Below are positions 8,535 through 23,764 of a stretch of DNA of 64,000 nucleotides, in pieces (the stretch's first letter is position 1; each line of letters starts with the position of its first letter). Where the stretch lies: contig NZ_JAUSZL010000002.1 of the NCBI RefSeq assembly GCF_030817535.1, forward strand, positions 4,402,001 through 4,466,000, in the 5' to 3' direction. A program made the position numbers and the translations under genes. Under the pieces are notes generated by a model. The model was not told the DNA's origin. It did not search any database and saw nothing but the letters and a program-made list of their open reading frames with translations. The stretch comes from Streptomyces sp. V3I8. GTDB lineage: Bacteria; Actinomycetota; Actinomycetes; Streptomycetales; Streptomycetaceae.

Positions 8535-10436
8535 GTGGCTGACGTACCTGCCGATCTTGCCGCGGTGTGGCCACGTGTATTGGAACAACTTCTCGGCGAG
8601 GACCGCGGACAGGGTGTCGAGACGAAGGACGAGCACTGGATCAAGCGCTGCCAGCCGCTGGCGCTCGTGGCGGACACCGCGCTGCTGGCCGTCCCGAACG
8701 AGTTCGCCAAGGGCGTCCTGGAGGGACGCCTGGCGCCGGTCGTCAGCGACACGCTGAGCCGGGAGTGCGGCCGTCCGATCCGTATCGCGATCACCGTGGA
8801 CGACTCCATGGGGGAGTCCCCCGCGCCGCCTGCGCCGCCCGTCCAGCAGTCCCAGCCCCGTTACGAGGAGCCCGAGCACCCGTCCTCGCAGGGCCGCGAC
8901 GGCTACCGGGGGTACGGCCGCCACCGCGCGGACGACCGTATGGACGACCGCATGGGTGACCATTCCCAGGGCCGCCAGGACCAGCAGCAGCCCTCCCGCG
9001 AGGACCAGCTCCCGACGGCCCGTCCCGCGTACCCCGACTACCAGCGCCCCGATCCCGGCGCCTGGCCGCGGCCCGCGCAGGACGACTACGGGTGGCAGCA
9101 GCAGCGGCTCGGCTTCCCGGAGCGCGACCCCTACGCCTCCCCGCCGCGGGACTACCGGCAGCAGCCGGGCCGCTCGCCGTACGAGCAGCGCCCGGACTAC
9201 GAGCAGCAGCGGCCCGACTACGACCAGCAGCGTCCGGACTACGACCAGCGCCAGGACCGGCGTGAGCGGTCCGAGCCGCCGTCGCCGTCCGCCATGGGCC
9301 ATGTCCACCGCGGCGGTCCCGTCGGATCGTCGATGCCCGTGTCCAGCGGCGCCCCCGGCCCGCTGGCCGCGCAGCCGGCGCCCGCGACCGGTCCCGGCGA
9401 GCCCACCGCACGCCTGAATCCGAAGTACCTCTTCGACACCTTCGTCATCGGTGCCTCGAACCGGTTCGCGCACGCGGCCGCGGTCGCCGTCGCCGAGGCG
9501 CCCGCCAAGGCGTACAACCCCCTCTTCATCTACGGGGAGTCCGGTCTCGGCAAGACGCACCTGCTGCACGCCATCGGGCACTACGCGCGCAGCCTCTACC
9601 CGGGCACCCGGGTGCGGTACGTGAGCTCCGAGGAGTTCACCAACGAGTTCATCAACTCCATCCGCGACGGCAAGGGCGACAGCTTCCGCAAGCGGTACCG
9701 CGAGATGGACATCCTGCTCGTCGACGACATCCAGTTCCTGGCGGACAAGGAGTCGACGCAGGAGGAGTTCTTCCACACCTTCAACACGCTCCACAACGCG
9801 AACAAGCAGATCGTGCTCTCCTCCGACCGGCCGCCCAGGCAGCTGGTCACGCTGGAGGACCGGCTGCGCAACCGGTTCGAGTGGGGTCTGACCACGGACG
9901 TCCAGCCGCCCGAGCTGGAGACCCGGATCGCGATCCTCCGCAAGAAGGCGGTGCAGGAGCAGCTCAACGCCCCGCCGGAGGTGCTGGAGTTCATCGCGTC
10001 CCGCATCTCGCGCAACATCCGCGAGCTGGAGGGCGCGCTGATCCGGGTGACGGCGTTCGCGTCGCTCAACCGGCAACCGGTGGACCTCGGTCTGACGGAG
10101 ATCGTCCTCAAGGACCTGATCCCGGGCGGCGAGGACTCGTCCCCGGAGATCACCGCGCCGGCCATCATGGCGGCGACGGCCGACTACTTCGGGCTGACGG
10201 TGGACGACCTGTGCGGCTCCTCGCGCAGCCGGGTCCTGGTGACGGCCCGCCAGATCGCGATGTACCTCTGCCGCGAGCTCACGGACCTCTCCCTGCCGAA
10301 GATCGGCGCGCAGTTCGGCGGCCGCGACCACACGACCGTCATGCACGCCGACCGCAAGATCCGCGCGCTGATGGCCGAGCGCCGCTCGATCTACAACCAG
10401 GTCACCGAGCTCACGAACCGCATCAAGAACGGCTGA
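8535..10436 (+). CDS. dnaA: Chromosomal replication initiator DnaA
   Basis: A 633-residue AAA+ initiator that binds DnaA boxes and opens oriC. Domain I (about 1-95) is followed by a very long, disordered domain II rich in Arg, Gln, Pro, Tyr and Asp (about 95-290), typical of Streptomyces. Repeats of [13 protein letters not shown] lie near residue 220. The Walker A motif GESGLGKTH is near 335, Walker B LLVDDIQF near 395, and the DNA-reading signature [12 protein letters not shown] near 598-609. The GTG start gives [12 protein letters not shown], the usual N-terminus. A strong hairpin follows the stop. Confidence 0.98.
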   Translation: MADVPADLAAVWPRVLEQLLGEDRGQGVETKDEHWIKRCQPLALVADTALLAVPNEFAKGVLEGRLAPVVSDTLSRECGRPIRIAITVDDSMGESPAPPAPPVQQSQPRYEEPEHPSSQGRDGYRGYGRHRADDRMDDRMGDHSQGRQDQQQPSREDQLPTARPAYPDYQRPDPGAWPRPAQDDYGWQQQRLGFPERDPYASPPRDYRQQPGRSPYEQRPDYEQQRPDYDQQRPDYDQRQDRRERSEPPSPSAMGHVHRGGPVGSSMPVSSGAPGPLAAQPAPATGPGEPTARLNPKYLFDTFVIGASNRFAHAAAVAVAEAPAKAYNPLFIYGESGLGKTHLLHAIGHYARSLYPGTRVRYVSSEEFTNEFINSIRDGKGDSFRKRYREMDILLVDDIQFLADKESTQEEFFHTFNTLHNANKQIVLSSDRPPRQLVTLEDRLRNRFEWGLTTDVQPPELETRIAILRKKAVQEQLNAPPEVLEFIASRISRNIRELEGALIRVTAFASLNRQPVDLGLTEIVLKDLIPGGEDSSPEITAPAIMAATADYFGLTVDDLCGSSRSRVLVTARQIAMYLCRELTDLSLPKIGAQFGGRDHTTVMHADRKIRALMAERRSIYNQVTELTNRIKNG

Positions 10437-10457
10437 CACACGCGGCGGTACGTCGCC

Positions 10458-10503
10458 GGAGGCGCCCTCGGGAACTTGCTCCCGAGGGCGCCTCCGCCGT
10501 TTT
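10458..10503 (+). terminator. dnaA terminator
   Basis: Perfect 16-bp stem (arms 10458-10473 and 10480-10495) with a 6-base loop, followed by GCCGTTTT. It seals dnaA off from oriC. Confidence 0.9.
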
Positions 10504-11426
10504 CCGGCCCTTCGAGGGCCCTCCCGGAGCCCTCCCGGAGCGTTCCGGGACTCCTGCTGGGCCCTGCCGAACCCTTCCGGACCCCCTCCGAACCCTGCTG
10601 GAGCGTGTCCGGAGCCGATCCGCCGTTACCCGACAGCCACCGGCTGTTCGATTACGTGCCGGGGTTACGGCCTTCCTCCACAGATTCGGGGACTTTCTCG
10701 CGTCCACACCCTGGGGACTGGGAAGTTGTCCAGACTGTATCCACAGGGTGCCCTGCCGAAAGCGCATAGGCCCAGCTCAGCAGCCTGTGGATACGTGGAC
10801 AAAAGTTCTCCACAGGCTGTGGACAAAGAAATGACCCCCAGGCTGTGCAGGAAGTTGTCCACCGGCGACCCACAGGCTAGAGGCGGTTGTCCCCAGTGAT
10901 CGTCAGCTTCTCCACATCGCTGTCCACTGTTCGGCAACGTGACGCGCGTTCTCACCGTCCCGAGTGAAAGGCGTCACACGAAGGTGCCGGGTTGGCCTGT
11001 GGGGAACGCGGGTAAAGCTGGGGACGGATCTGGGGAGAACTACCCCCTGCCTGTGCACCGAGTGTGCAGAACTTTTCGCCGTCCACAGAAGAGGCCGGTT
11101 ATCCACCGCCTCCGCCCACAGGACCGGTGGACAAAAAACCGCTCCTGACCTGTGCATACGGGGTTATCCACGGTATCCACAGGCCCTACTACTACTAACA
11201 ACTAGAGAGAGCTGGGCAATCGTTTCGAAGACGGGGCTGTGCACAACTCACGCTCGGCGCCCCGACCGCCGCTCGGAACGACTTGACCCCGAGGGGCACC
11301 GACTGTCAGTGCGGTGCGTCAGACTGGTCCCCGGCGTCCGGCCCGTCCTTGGGCTGAGCGACACCGAGTTCAGACCACGAAGACCGAGCAGGGCGAGAGC
11401 GCCGGCAACAGACGGAGGCGGCAACG
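10504..11426. other. oriC: Origin of replication oriC
   Basis: Non-coding dnaA-dnaN intergenic region with many DnaA boxes on both strands. The clearest are TTCTCCACA 10806-10814, TGTGGACAA 10818-10826, TTGTCCACC 10855-10863, TTCTCCACA 10908-10916, CGTGGACAA 10794-10802, TGTGGATAC 10786-10794, GTATCCACA 10737-10745 and 11173-11181, TTATCCACC 11099-11107, GGTGGACAA 11126-11134, and TTATCCACG 11164-11172. Several weaker matches lie between. As in other Streptomyces origins there is no obvious long AT-rich unwinding stretch; the ACTACTACTAACAACTAGAG segment near 11187-11207 is the lowest-GC part. Confidence 0.95.
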
Positions 11427-12557
11427 GTGAAGATCCGGGTGGAACGCGACGTACTCGCGGAGGCAGTGGCCTGGGCGGCACGCAGCCTCCCGGCCCGTCC
11501 ACCGGCGCCTGTGCTCGCCGGCCTCCTTCTGAAGGCCGAGGAGGGGGCACTGAGCCTCTCCAGCTTCGACTACGAGGTGTCGGCGCGCGTCTCCGTGGAC
11601 GCCGAGATCGACGAGGAGGGCACGGTGCTCGTCTCCGGCCGCCTGCTCGCCGACATCTGCCGCGCCCTCCCCAACCGGCCGGTGGAGATTTCCACAGACG
11701 GTGTACGGGCGACCGTGGTCTGCGGATCCTCCCGCTTCACCCTCCACACCCTGCCTGTGGAGGAGTACCCGGCGCTGCCGCAGATGCCGTCCGCGACCGG
11801 CACCGTCCCCGGTGAGGTCTTCGCGTCCGCCGCGGCCCAGGTGGCCATCGCCGCGGGCCGCGACGACACGCTGCCCGTCCTCACCGGTGTACGCATCGAG
11901 ATCGAGGGCGACACGGTCACGCTGGCGTCCACCGACCGCTACCGCTTCGCGGTCCGCGAGTTCCTGTGGAAGCCGGAGGACCCCGAGGCGTCCGCGGTCG
12001 CCCTGGTGCCCGCCAAGACGCTCCTGGACACCGCCAAGGCGCTCACGAGCGGTGACAGCGTGATCCTGGCGCTGTCCGGCTCCGGTGCGGGAGAGGGCCT
12101 GATCGGCTTCGAGGGAGCGGGCCGGCGCACGACCACGCGGCTGCTGGAGGGCGACCTCCCGAAGTACCGCTCGCTGTTCCCGACGGAGTTCAACTCGATC
12201 GCCGTCATCGAGACCGCCCCCTTCGTGGAGGCCGTCAAGCGTGTGGCCCTGGTCGCCGAGCGGAACACCCCGGTGCGGCTGAGCTTCGAGCAGGGCGTGC
12301 TGATCCTGGAGGCCGGTTCCAGCGACGACGCACAGGCTGTGGAAAGGGTCGACGCCCAGCTGGAGGGCGACGACGTCTCGATCGCCTTCAACCCGACGTT
12401 CCTGCTCGACGGGCTGAGCGCCATCGACTCCCCGGTCGCGCAGCTTTCCTTCACGACGTCCACCAAGCCGGCGCTCCTCAGCGGCAGGCCCGCCCTGGAC
12501 GCCGAGGCGGACGAGGCCTACAAGTACCTGATCATGCCGGTGCGGCTCAGCGGCTGA
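11427..12557 (+). CDS. dnaN: DNA polymerase III sliding clamp (beta subunit)
   Basis: A 376-residue ring-forming processivity factor. It begins MKIRVERDVLAEAVAWAARSLPARPPAPVLAGLLL, the conserved N-terminus, has three clamp repeats over the usual length, and ends with the conserved YLIMPVRL. A GTG start with an upstream GGAGGC site is used. It is the first gene after oriC. Confidence 0.97.
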   Translation: MKIRVERDVLAEAVAWAARSLPARPPAPVLAGLLLKAEEGALSLSSFDYEVSARVSVDAEIDEEGTVLVSGRLLADICRALPNRPVEISTDGVRATVVCGSSRFTLHTLPVEEYPALPQMPSATGTVPGEVFASAAAQVAIAAGRDDTLPVLTGVRIEIEGDTVTLASTDRYRFAVREFLWKPEDPEASAVALVPAKTLLDTAKALTSGDSVILALSGSGAGEGLIGFEGAGRRTTTRLLEGDLPKYRSLFPTEFNSIAVIETAPFVEAVKRVALVAERNTPVRLSFEQGVLILEAGSSDDAQAVERVDAQLEGDDVSIAFNPTFLLDGLSAIDSPVAQLSFTTSTKPALLSGRPALDAEADEAYKYLIMPVRLSG

Positions 12558-12686
12558 CGAAGAGCCGCAGGTGAGGGCGTACGCCTGAGCGGCTATGCCC
12601 ACAGGTGTGCAGGAGAGTCCGGGTTTAGGCTCGGGCGCAGGCACGGAAGTGCCCTCCTGCCACATCGCTAGTGAAGGAACAACCTG

Positions 12687-13562
12687 ATGGAGCTCGGTCT
12701 CGTCGGTCTCGGCAAGATGGGCGGCAACATGCGCGAGCGCATCCGCCGCGCAGGCCACACCGTCATCGGATACGACCGCAACGCGGATCTCGCCGATGTC
12801 CACAGTCTCAAGGAGCTTGTGGACGGGCTCAAGGGTCCGCGGGTGGTGTGGGTGATGGTCCCGGCCGGCGCCGCGACCCAGTCCACCATCGACGAGCTCG
12901 GTGAGCTCCTCGAGCCCGGTGACGTGGTCGTGGACGGCGGGAACTCCCGCTGGACGGACGACGAGAAGCACGCCGGGGAGCTGAAGGCCAAGGGCATCGG
13001 CTTCGTCGACGCGGGCGTCTCAGGGGGTGTGTGGGGCCTGCAGAACGGCTACGCGCTGATGGTCGGCGGCGACGCCGGGCACATCGCGAAGGTCCAGCCG
13101 GTCTTCGACGCCCTCAAGCCGGAGGGCGACGCCGGGTTCGTCCACGCGGGCAAGGTCGGCGCCGGGCACTTCTCCAAGATGGTCCACAACGGCATCGAGT
13201 ACGCGATGATGCAGGCCTACGCCGAGGGCTGGGAGCTCCTCCAGGCGGTCGACTCCGTCACGGACGTGCGCGAGGTCTTCCGCTCCTGGCAGGAGGGCAC
13301 GGTCATCCGGTCCTGGCTGCTGGACCTGGCGGTCAACGCACTGGACGAGGACGAGCACCTGGAGCGGCTGCGCGGCTTCGCGCAGGACTCCGGTGAGGGC
13401 CGCTGGACCGTGGAGGCGGCCATCGACAACGCCGTGCCGCTGCCCGCGATCACCGCGTCACTGTTCGCCCGCTTCGCGTCCCGGCAGGACGACTCGCCGC
13501 AGATGAAGATGATCGCGGCACTGCGCAACCAGTTCGGCGGCCACGCCGTCGAGAAGAAGTAG
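12687..13562 (+). CDS. gnd: 6-phosphogluconate dehydrogenase, short form (decarboxylating)
   Basis: A 291-residue oxidoreductase converting 6-phosphogluconate to ribulose 5-phosphate in the pentose phosphate pathway. The N-terminal Rossmann motif [12 protein letters not shown] includes GxGxxG (7-12). VDGGNSRW and [19 protein letters not shown] are substrate-binding signatures, and [18 protein letters not shown] holds the catalytic Lys. At about 290 residues it belongs to the short tetrameric class, not the 470-residue enteric form. Streptomyces have this gene between dnaN and recF. A hairpin follows. Confidence 0.94.
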   Translation: MELGLVGLGKMGGNMRERIRRAGHTVIGYDRNADLADVHSLKELVDGLKGPRVVWVMVPAGAATQSTIDELGELLEPGDVVVDGGNSRWTDDEKHAGELKAKGIGFVDAGVSGGVWGLQNGYALMVGGDAGHIAKVQPVFDALKPEGDAGFVHAGKVGAGHFSKMVHNGIEYAMMQAYAEGWELLQAVDSVTDVREVFRSWQEGTVIRSWLLDLAVNALDEDEHLERLRGFAQDSGEGRWTVEAAIDNAVPLPAITASLFARFASRQDDSPQMKMIAALRNQFGGHAVEKK

Positions 13563-13594
13563 CCCGGCAGCAGTTCGGCAGCAATCCGTAAGGT

Positions 13595-13622
13595 CCCGGA
13601 ACGCTTCCCGAAGCGTTCCGGG
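13595..13622 (+). terminator. Hairpin after gnd
   Basis: CCCGGAACGCTT and AAGCGTTCCGGG pair perfectly (12 bp) around a 4-base loop, shortly after the gnd stop and before recF. Confidence 0.8.
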
Positions 13623-13686
13623 AGAAGACGCGGTCCACAGGTCGGTCCCGTGGATCCACAGCCCTGGGGGAGGTCGGCGAACGACC

Positions 13687-14811
13687 ATGCACGTCACGCA
13701 TCTGTCGCTGGCCGACTTCCGCTCCTACGCCCGGGTCGAGGTCCCGCTCGACCGGGGCGTCACCGCGTTCGTGGGGCCCAACGGGCAGGGCAAGACCAAC
13801 CTCGTCGAGGCGGTCGGCTATCTCGCCAGCCTGGGCAGCCACCGGGTCTCCTCCGACGCGCCCCTCGTACGGATGGGCGCGGAACGGGCGATCATCCGCG
13901 CCAATGTCCGGCAGGGCGAGCGGCAGCAGCTCGTGGAGCTCGAACTGAACCCCGGCAAGGCGAACCGCGCCCGCATCAACAGATCCTCGCAGGTCAGACC
14001 ACGTGACGTCCTGGGCATCGTACGGACCGTGCTGTTCGCGCCCGAGGACCTGGCGCTGGTCAAGGGCGACCCCGGCGAGCGCCGGCGCTTCCTCGACGAG
14101 CTGATCACCGCGCGCTCCCCGCGCATGGCGGGCGTGCGCTCGGACTACGACCGGGTCCTGAGACAGCGCAACACGCTCCTGAAGTCGGCCGCGCTCGCCC
14201 GCCGCCACGGCGGCCGCACGACGGACCTGTCCACCCTCGACGTGTGGGACCAGCACCTCGCGCGTGTCGGCGCCGAACTGCTGGCCCAGCGCATCGACCT
14301 CATCGCCTCGATCCAGCCGCTGGCCGACAAGGCGTACGAGCAGCTGGCGCCCGGTGGCGGCCCGGTGGCGCTGGACTACCGGCCCTCCTCCCCCGAGATC
14401 ACCGGCCACGCGCGCGAGGAGCTGTACGAGCAGCTCATGGCGGCCCTGGCGGAGGCCCGCAAGCAGGAGATCGAGCGGGGCGTCACGCTGGTGGGCCCCC
14501 ACCGGGACGAGCTCCTGCTCAGACTCGGCCAGCTGCCCGCGAAGGGGTACGCGTCGCACGGCGAGTCCTGGTCGTACGCGCTGGCGCTGCGCCTGGCCTC
14601 GTACGACCTGCTGCGGGCCGAGGGCAACGAGCCGGTGCTGGTCCTCGACGACGTGTTCGCCGAGCTGGACACCCGCCGCCGCGAACGGCTCGCGGAGCTG
14701 GTCGCGCCCGGCGAGCAGGTGCTGGTGACGGCCGCGGTCGACGACGACGTGCCGGGCGTGCTGACAGGGACGCGCTACGCCGTGTCCGAGGGCGCGGTGG
14801 AGCGGGTATGA
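13687..14811 (+). CDS. recF: DNA replication/repair ATPase RecF
   Basis: A 374-residue SMC-like ATPase that acts with RecO and RecR to load RecA at gaps. Walker [10 protein letters not shown] lies at about 30-38. The ABC-type signature region and the Walker B segment [11 protein letters not shown] lie near 316. It overlaps the next gene by 4 bp (ATGA), so the two are probably translationally coupled. Confidence 0.96.
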   Translation: MHVTHLSLADFRSYARVEVPLDRGVTAFVGPNGQGKTNLVEAVGYLASLGSHRVSSDAPLVRMGAERAIIRANVRQGERQQLVELELNPGKANRARINRSSQVRPRDVLGIVRTVLFAPEDLALVKGDPGERRRFLDELITARSPRMAGVRSDYDRVLRQRNTLLKSAALARRHGGRTTDLSTLDVWDQHLARVGAELLAQRIDLIASIQPLADKAYEQLAPGGGPVALDYRPSSPEITGHAREELYEQLMAALAEARKQEIERGVTLVGPHRDELLLRLGQLPAKGYASHGESWSYALALRLASYDLLRAEGNEPVLVLDDVFAELDTRRRERLAELVAPGEQVLVTAAVDDDVPGVLTGTRYAVSEGAVERV

Positions 14812-15341
14812 GCGAGAACACACCCGAGCCGAAGAAACCCGCCGAGCCGTCCGGGGTCGACCTCGCGCGCGTGGCGCTGCGGGCGGCGAAGGAACAGGCG
14901 CGCGCGCGGGGGGACGCGGCGCGGGAGAAGAAGCAGGTGCGCCGCGGCGGACTGCGCTCCGGCGCACATGCCGACGGGCGCGACCCCCTGGCGCTCGGGT
15001 CCGCCATCAACCGGCTCATCACCGAGCGCGGCTGGGAGACCCCGGCGGCCGTCGGCGGGGTCATGGGCCGCTGGCCGCAGATCGTCGGGGAGGACCTGGC
15101 GAAGCACTGCGTACCGGAGAAGTACGACGAGGACGAGCGGGTACTGGTCGTGCGGTGCGACTCGACGGCCTGGGCCACCAACCTGCGGCTGCTCGCCCCC
15201 CAGCTGGTCGCACGGCTGAACCAGGACCTCGGGCACGGGTCGGTGCGGCTGATCAAGGTGCTGGGTCCCGGTGGTCCCGCCCACCGCTACGGCCCCCTGC
15301 GCGCCCCCGGCAGCACGGGTCCCGGCGACACCTACGGGTGA
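14808..15341 (+). CDS. dciA: DciA-type helicase-loading protein (DUF721)
   Basis: A 177-residue protein whose C-terminal half is the DUF721 domain (from about residue 60: [14 protein letters not shown]...[19 protein letters not shown]). The N-terminus is charged and probably disordered. DciA proteins recruit the replicative helicase in bacteria that lack DnaC/DnaI. The conserved Trp-Pro (GRWPQIVG) is present. The ATG is taken at the ATGA overlap with recF, not at the longer upstream frame, which is a shadow of recF. Confidence 0.9.
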   Translation: MSENTPEPKKPAEPSGVDLARVALRAAKEQARARGDAAREKKQVRRGGLRSGAHADGRDPLALGSAINRLITERGWETPAAVGGVMGRWPQIVGEDLAKHCVPEKYDEDERVLVVRCDSTAWATNLRLLAPQLVARLNQDLGHGSVRLIKVLGPGGPAHRYGPLRAPGSTGPGDTYG

Positions 15342-17724
<2,383 letters not shown>

Positions 17725-17766
17725 GTCGGTCTCAGCTGACCGCGTCAGAAAGGATCTGCACCAGCA

Positions 17767-20382
<2,616 letters not shown>

Positions 20383-20398
20383 CGAGGAGTGAGTCATC

Positions 20399-21151
20399 GT
20401 GAGCGGAGCCACGGGCGCCGGTTCGACCGATACGGGAACGGACGGCGGCCGTGGCTCCGCCACGGAGGCGACCGACTCCCATGATTCTCATGGATCCCAG
20501 GGGGGAACTGTGACGGACACCCGAGGCCCACAGACGCCGCAGTACGCGGCCGGTGCGGCCCCAGGCTCGAAGGTGCCTCCGGGCCCGACGGCATCTTCGG
20601 GCGCGGCGGTGCCTTCGGGTGCCGCCGCGCCGCAGGCTCCGGGCTCGCCCCTGCCGGGTGAGCGGCAGCCGCAGCAGGCCGGGCAGCCGTACCACCCGCC
20701 GCAGGCGTACCCGGCGCACACGGCGCCCGCCGCCGGCGCCACGGTCCGCAGGCCGCGCACCGGGGCGCGCACCGTGCCCCGTACGCGCAAGGCACGGCTG
20801 CGGGTGGCCAAGGTCGACCCCTGGTCGGTGATGAAGGTCAGCTTCCTGCTCTCCATCGCGCTCGGCATCTGCACGATCGTCGCGGCCGCGGTGCTGTGGA
20901 TGGTCATGGACGCCATGGGCGTGTTCTCCACCGTGGGCGGCACGATCTCCGAGGCGACCGGCTCGAACGAGTCGAACGGTTTCGACCTGCAGTCGTTCCT
21001 GTCGCTGCCGCGCGTGCTCATCTTCACGTCGGTCATCGCCGTCATCGACGTCGTCCTCGCGACCGCGCTCGCCACCCTGGGAGCGTTCATCTACAACCTC
21101 TCCGCGGGCTTCGTGGGCGGTGTCGAGCTCACGCTCGCCGAGGACGAGTAA
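20399..21151 (+). CDS. DUF3566 membrane protein
   Basis: A 250-residue protein conserved directly downstream of gyrA in actinobacteria; its function is not established. The N-terminal half is Pro/Ala/Gly-rich and probably cytoplasmic and disordered. A basic patch (RRPRTGARTVPRTRKARLR) precedes the DUF3566 core, which has two transmembrane helices (about 148-170 and 200-230) and starts DPWSVMKVSFLLSIALGI. The GTG at 20399 has a GAGGAG site 9 bp upstream; an in-frame GTG at 20510 with a GGGGGA site is an alternative start. It is 16 bp after gyrA, probably the same transcript. Confidence 0.85.
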   Translation: MSGATGAGSTDTGTDGGRGSATEATDSHDSHGSQGGTVTDTRGPQTPQYAAGAAPGSKVPPGPTASSGAAVPSGAAAPQAPGSPLPGERQPQQAGQPYHPPQAYPAHTAPAAGATVRRPRTGARTVPRTRKARLRVAKVDPWSVMKVSFLLSIALGICTIVAAAVLWMVMDAMGVFSTVGGTISEATGSNESNGFDLQSFLSLPRVLIFTSVIAVIDVVLATALATLGAFIYNLSAGFVGGVELTLAEDE

Positions 21152-21372
21152 ACGTTGTCACGGCCGTTCACGGCGGCTGCTCACGACCGCTCATGACTGC
21201 TTCACCGTGCGAGCGCATCCCGGTCCGGGGTGCGCTCGCACGCTGTCGGGGAGCGTGTTCCCGCGTCGTCCGGGCAGGCCGGGGCGGGGCGCGGATACCG
21301 ATTTTGGGACTGACCCCGTCGTGCGCTAATCTTCAGAGGTCAGCGCGCGGGACATACACCGCAGAGCGCGGC

Positions 21373-21446
21373 GGGGCTATAGCTCAGTTGGTTAGAGCGC
21401 ATCCCTGATAAGGATGAGGCCACAGGTTCAAATCCTGTTAGCCCCA
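21373..21446 (+). tRNA. tRNA-Ile (GAT anticodon)
   Basis: 74 nt. Acceptor arms GGGGCTA and TAGCCCC pair perfectly, with the A-box-like TAGCTCAGTTGGTTAGAGC and T-arm GGTTCAAATCC. The anticodon stem CATCC/GGATG encloses loop CTGATAA, so the anticodon is GAT. CCA is not encoded. tRNA-Ile after gyrA is the usual Streptomyces arrangement. Confidence 0.97.
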
Positions 21447-21454
21447 CACGGACG

Positions 21455-21486
21455 AAGACCCCCGGTCGATCATGACTGGGGGTCTT
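21455..21486 (+). terminator. tRNA-Ile terminator
   Basis: Inverted repeat AAGACCCCCGGTC ... GACTGGGGGTCTT (one mismatch) directly after the tRNA. Confidence 0.8.
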
Positions 21487-21531
21487 CGGCATGCATGGCC
21501 TTCGTGGCGTCCAGGGGCCTAGGCTCTGCGG

Positions 21532-21885
21532 ATGACCTTGGAATGGGAACAGGTAATCGTGCACGCGGTGGATCCGGCGGCCCTGGGGCAGTGGTGGGCC
21601 GAAGCCCTCGGCTGGGTCGTGGTCCACTCCTCCGACGACGAGTTCGAGATCCGGCCCGCGCCGGACCGCCTGCCGGGACTGGATTTCGTGCGGGTCGACG
21701 AGAACAAGAAGGCCAAGAGCCGGCTGCACCTCGACTTCAGGCCCGACGACCAGGCCGCCGAGGTGGCCCGCCTCGAGGCGCACGGCGCGAAGCGTGTCGA
21801 CATCGGCCAGGGCGACCAGTCGTGGGTCGTCATGGCGGACCCGGAGGACAACGAGTTCTGTGTCCTTGGTCAACGGCGTCAGTGA
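21532..21885 (+). CDS. VOC (glyoxalase-like) family protein
   Basis: A 117-residue single-domain protein of the vicinal-oxygen-chelate fold. The typical elements are VIVHAVDPAALGQWWAEALGW (start of module 1), RLHLDFRP (metal-ligand-type His and strand) and VVMADPEDNEFCVL with a C-terminal Glu. Such proteins are often metal-dependent lyases, dioxygenases or drug-binding proteins. Nothing here points to a substrate. Confidence 0.85.
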   Translation: MTLEWEQVIVHAVDPAALGQWWAEALGWVVVHSSDDEFEIRPAPDRLPGLDFVRVDENKKAKSRLHLDFRPDDQAAEVARLEAHGAKRVDIGQGDQSWVVMADPEDNEFCVLGQRRQ

Positions 21886-22335
21886 GGGGCCGTGAGAGGG
21901 CGTTGTACGCAATCTTCATCGTGAACAGGAGTTTTTAGTCGAGCCATGTGCCCGGCGCGTGTGAGCCGGAATTCGGTGGTGAGGGCCACGCCACGGGAGT
22001 TCTTCGCCTCCGTCGGACGGCCGGTATCGGGGCCGGGGCGGGCTGGGCGGGGCGGGGCAAGGATGAGCGCGAGGCCGAGTTGGTCAGTTTCTACCGGCAG
22101 GTGTCTGAATCGAGGCAACGCGCTCCGGTCGAGAACGCCGAAGCGGTGCTCCAGCTCAGTCGCACCGTCCGACCTGCCTTTCGCGCCATCCCGGTGGAGT
22201 GCTCCGTGAGGGCGGGGCGATCCTTGCGGTCGACCTCGGTGCGCCGACCGCGTCCGGCCCTCGTTTCTTCTGCTTCTGCTTCTGCTTCTGCTGGTCGCTC
22301 GTCGAGTCGCTGGGTGAACCGGCCACCGTGCGAGG
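21886..22335. other. Intergenic region, no gene recognised
   Basis: 450 bp between convergent genes. Open frames here are compositional and show no family resemblance. It contains a short CTTCTG hexamer repeat run at about 22264-22292. Confidence 0.5.
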
Positions 22336-23046
22336 TCATCCCCGGGCCGCGGTGCCGGCACCGGCCAGGACCCGAGCCGGGTCGGAGACCGACGCGGAGG
22401 CCGGTGCCGGCGGCTGGGCCGGGGCCGGGGCCGAGGACTGCGAGGGAAGCAGGAGGGCGGCGGGTGCGTCCGCCCTGGCAGGAGTGACGGCCGTGACCGG
22501 TGTGGCGTCAGCGGCAGGCAGGGCGGGCGAGCACGTGGCGGCCGGTGTACGGGCCGGGAGTTCGCCGCCGGGTTCCGCGGCGGGCGCGACCGGGGTCATG
22601 CCGCCGCCGTGGACGGCCGCTGCCGTTGCGGTGTCCACCGCGGTTTTCGCCGTGGTGTCCGCCATGATGTCCGTCGTGGTGCGGACGGCTCCAGGAGCCG
22701 GGGCACTGTGCTGAGAGGCCGTGGTGTCCTGTGGGGCTGCGGTGTCCGGGGCCACGGTGTCTGTCCTCTGCCGGTGCCGGCAGGACGGTGAGGAGCCGTG
22801 CGCCTCGGCGTGGATGCGCTGCTTCATCGTTGGTGGCAGCGAGTCCGCCCGGGCCCGGACCCGGATGGGCTCCTCCTGCGCCGTCGTGTTCTGCGGAGTG
22901 TTGAGGTTGCGGGCTGCCGGAGCCTCGGGTACGGCGGCGACAGCGGTGGCGACGGCGGTCGTCGTGATCAGTCCGAGCGACGTGCACAGCGTGAGGAAGG
23001 CGCTGACGAACGCGGCCCACAGGTTCCTGACCGGGTTGCGGGTCAT
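22336..23046 (-). CDS. DUF6344-type secreted or anchored protein
   Basis: A 236-residue protein with an N-terminal hydrophobic segment (about 9-38, LWAAFVSAFLTLCTSLGLITTTAVATAVAAV) that can be a signal or anchor. A short conserved block SLPPTMKQRIHAEAHGSSPSCRHR (about 69-92) matches what I recall of the Streptomyces DUF6344 family. The remainder is low-complexity Ala/Pro/Thr-rich sequence. An AGAGAGGG ribosome site precedes the ATG. Function unknown. Confidence 0.75.
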   Translation of the reverse strand: MTRNPVRNLWAAFVSAFLTLCTSLGLITTTAVATAVAAVPEAPAARNLNTPQNTTAQEEPIRVRARADSLPPTMKQRIHAEAHGSSPSCRHRQRTDTVAPDTAAPQDTTASQHSAPAPGAVRTTTDIMADTTAKTAVDTATAAAVHGGGMTPVAPAAEPGGELPARTPAATCSPALPAADATPVTAVTPARADAPAALLLPSQSSAPAPAQPPAPASASVSDPARVLAGAGTAARG

Positions 23047-23396
23047 GGTCCCTCTCTTTCGGCTGGGTGGATTTGCGTACTTTCCTCATGATGTGTATGT
23101 CGGCTGCGAGGTGACGGACCTACGACCGTGGCGCGGCGTTCTTCTGATGAACACCACTCGGATGGGCGCAACGCTCACGACATGGCCGGCGAGGCAGAAG
23201 AAAACCGGGCGAAGTACCCCTCGGTGAAGATGCGATCACCCTCCGATCGGAGAGGGGGAGAGCGGCGGGGATCCGGTCCTACTGCGGCTTCGCCGCTGCC
23301 AGTTGGGGTCCCGACGCAGGTCACCGATCGATATCGGCCGGTGTGTATAGTCGGGCGCCAGAAGTCCCCTACGCCAATGAAAGACGAGGTCGCGCG
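23047..23396. other. Divergent intergenic region before the DLW-39 gene
   Basis: 350 bp between the minus-strand DUF6344 gene and the plus-strand DLW-39 gene. It must contain both promoters; I do not see a convincing -35/-10 pair or regulatory repeat. Confidence 0.4.
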
Positions 23397-23525
23397 GTGA
23401 AGAAGCTTCTTGTGGTCGCACTGGCCGCCATCGGCGGGCTCCTCGTGTACCGCCAGATCCAGGCGGATCGCGCCGAGCAGGATCTGTGGACGGAGGCGAC
23501 CGACTCCGTACCCACGGGTTCGTGA
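23397..23525 (+). CDS. DLW-39 family small membrane protein
   Basis: A 42-residue peptide, MKKLLVVALAAIGGLLVYRQ then IQADRAEQDLWTEATDSVP. It has one N-terminal transmembrane helix and the conserved Asp-Leu-Trp motif that names the family. It starts with GTG. Such peptides are conserved between gyrA and the kinase genes in actinomycetes; function unknown. It is followed within 30 bp by a strong terminator, so it is probably a single-gene transcript. Confidence 0.85.
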   Translation: MKKLLVVALAAIGGLLVYRQIQADRAEQDLWTEATDSVPTGS

Positions 23526-23550
23526 GTGTCGACGACAGTCTCAGTACAGA

Positions 23551-23577
23551 CCCCGGCCGCCCTGCGGCCGGGGTTTT
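23551..23577 (+). terminator. Terminator of the DLW-39 gene
   Basis: CCCCGGCCGC and GCGGCCGGGG form a perfect 10-bp stem with a 3-base loop, followed by TTTT. Confidence 0.9.
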
Positions 23578-23764
23578 GTGTTGCGGGGGTGGCGCGGCGG
23601 TCCGGAGGGCAGGATGGTCGGGGCTCCGCGGACTCCGCGGGCGTCCGGAGCCGTGTCGCGGCAGTGGCAGTGACAGCGGCAGCGACATCTGAAGCCGCAG
23701 CGGCGGCGCCGGCCCGCGCGAGGCCGACGGGTGACGGTCCGGGGTGACGGCGAAGGGGCGCGCG

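Noticed and set aside
8499..10439. 646-codon frame antisense to dnaA
   Set aside because: Shadow of dnaA; no conserved motif.
10874..10950. Additional small genes in oriC
   Set aside because: Open frames in 10440-11426 are short and cross DnaA boxes on both strands; none resembles a protein.
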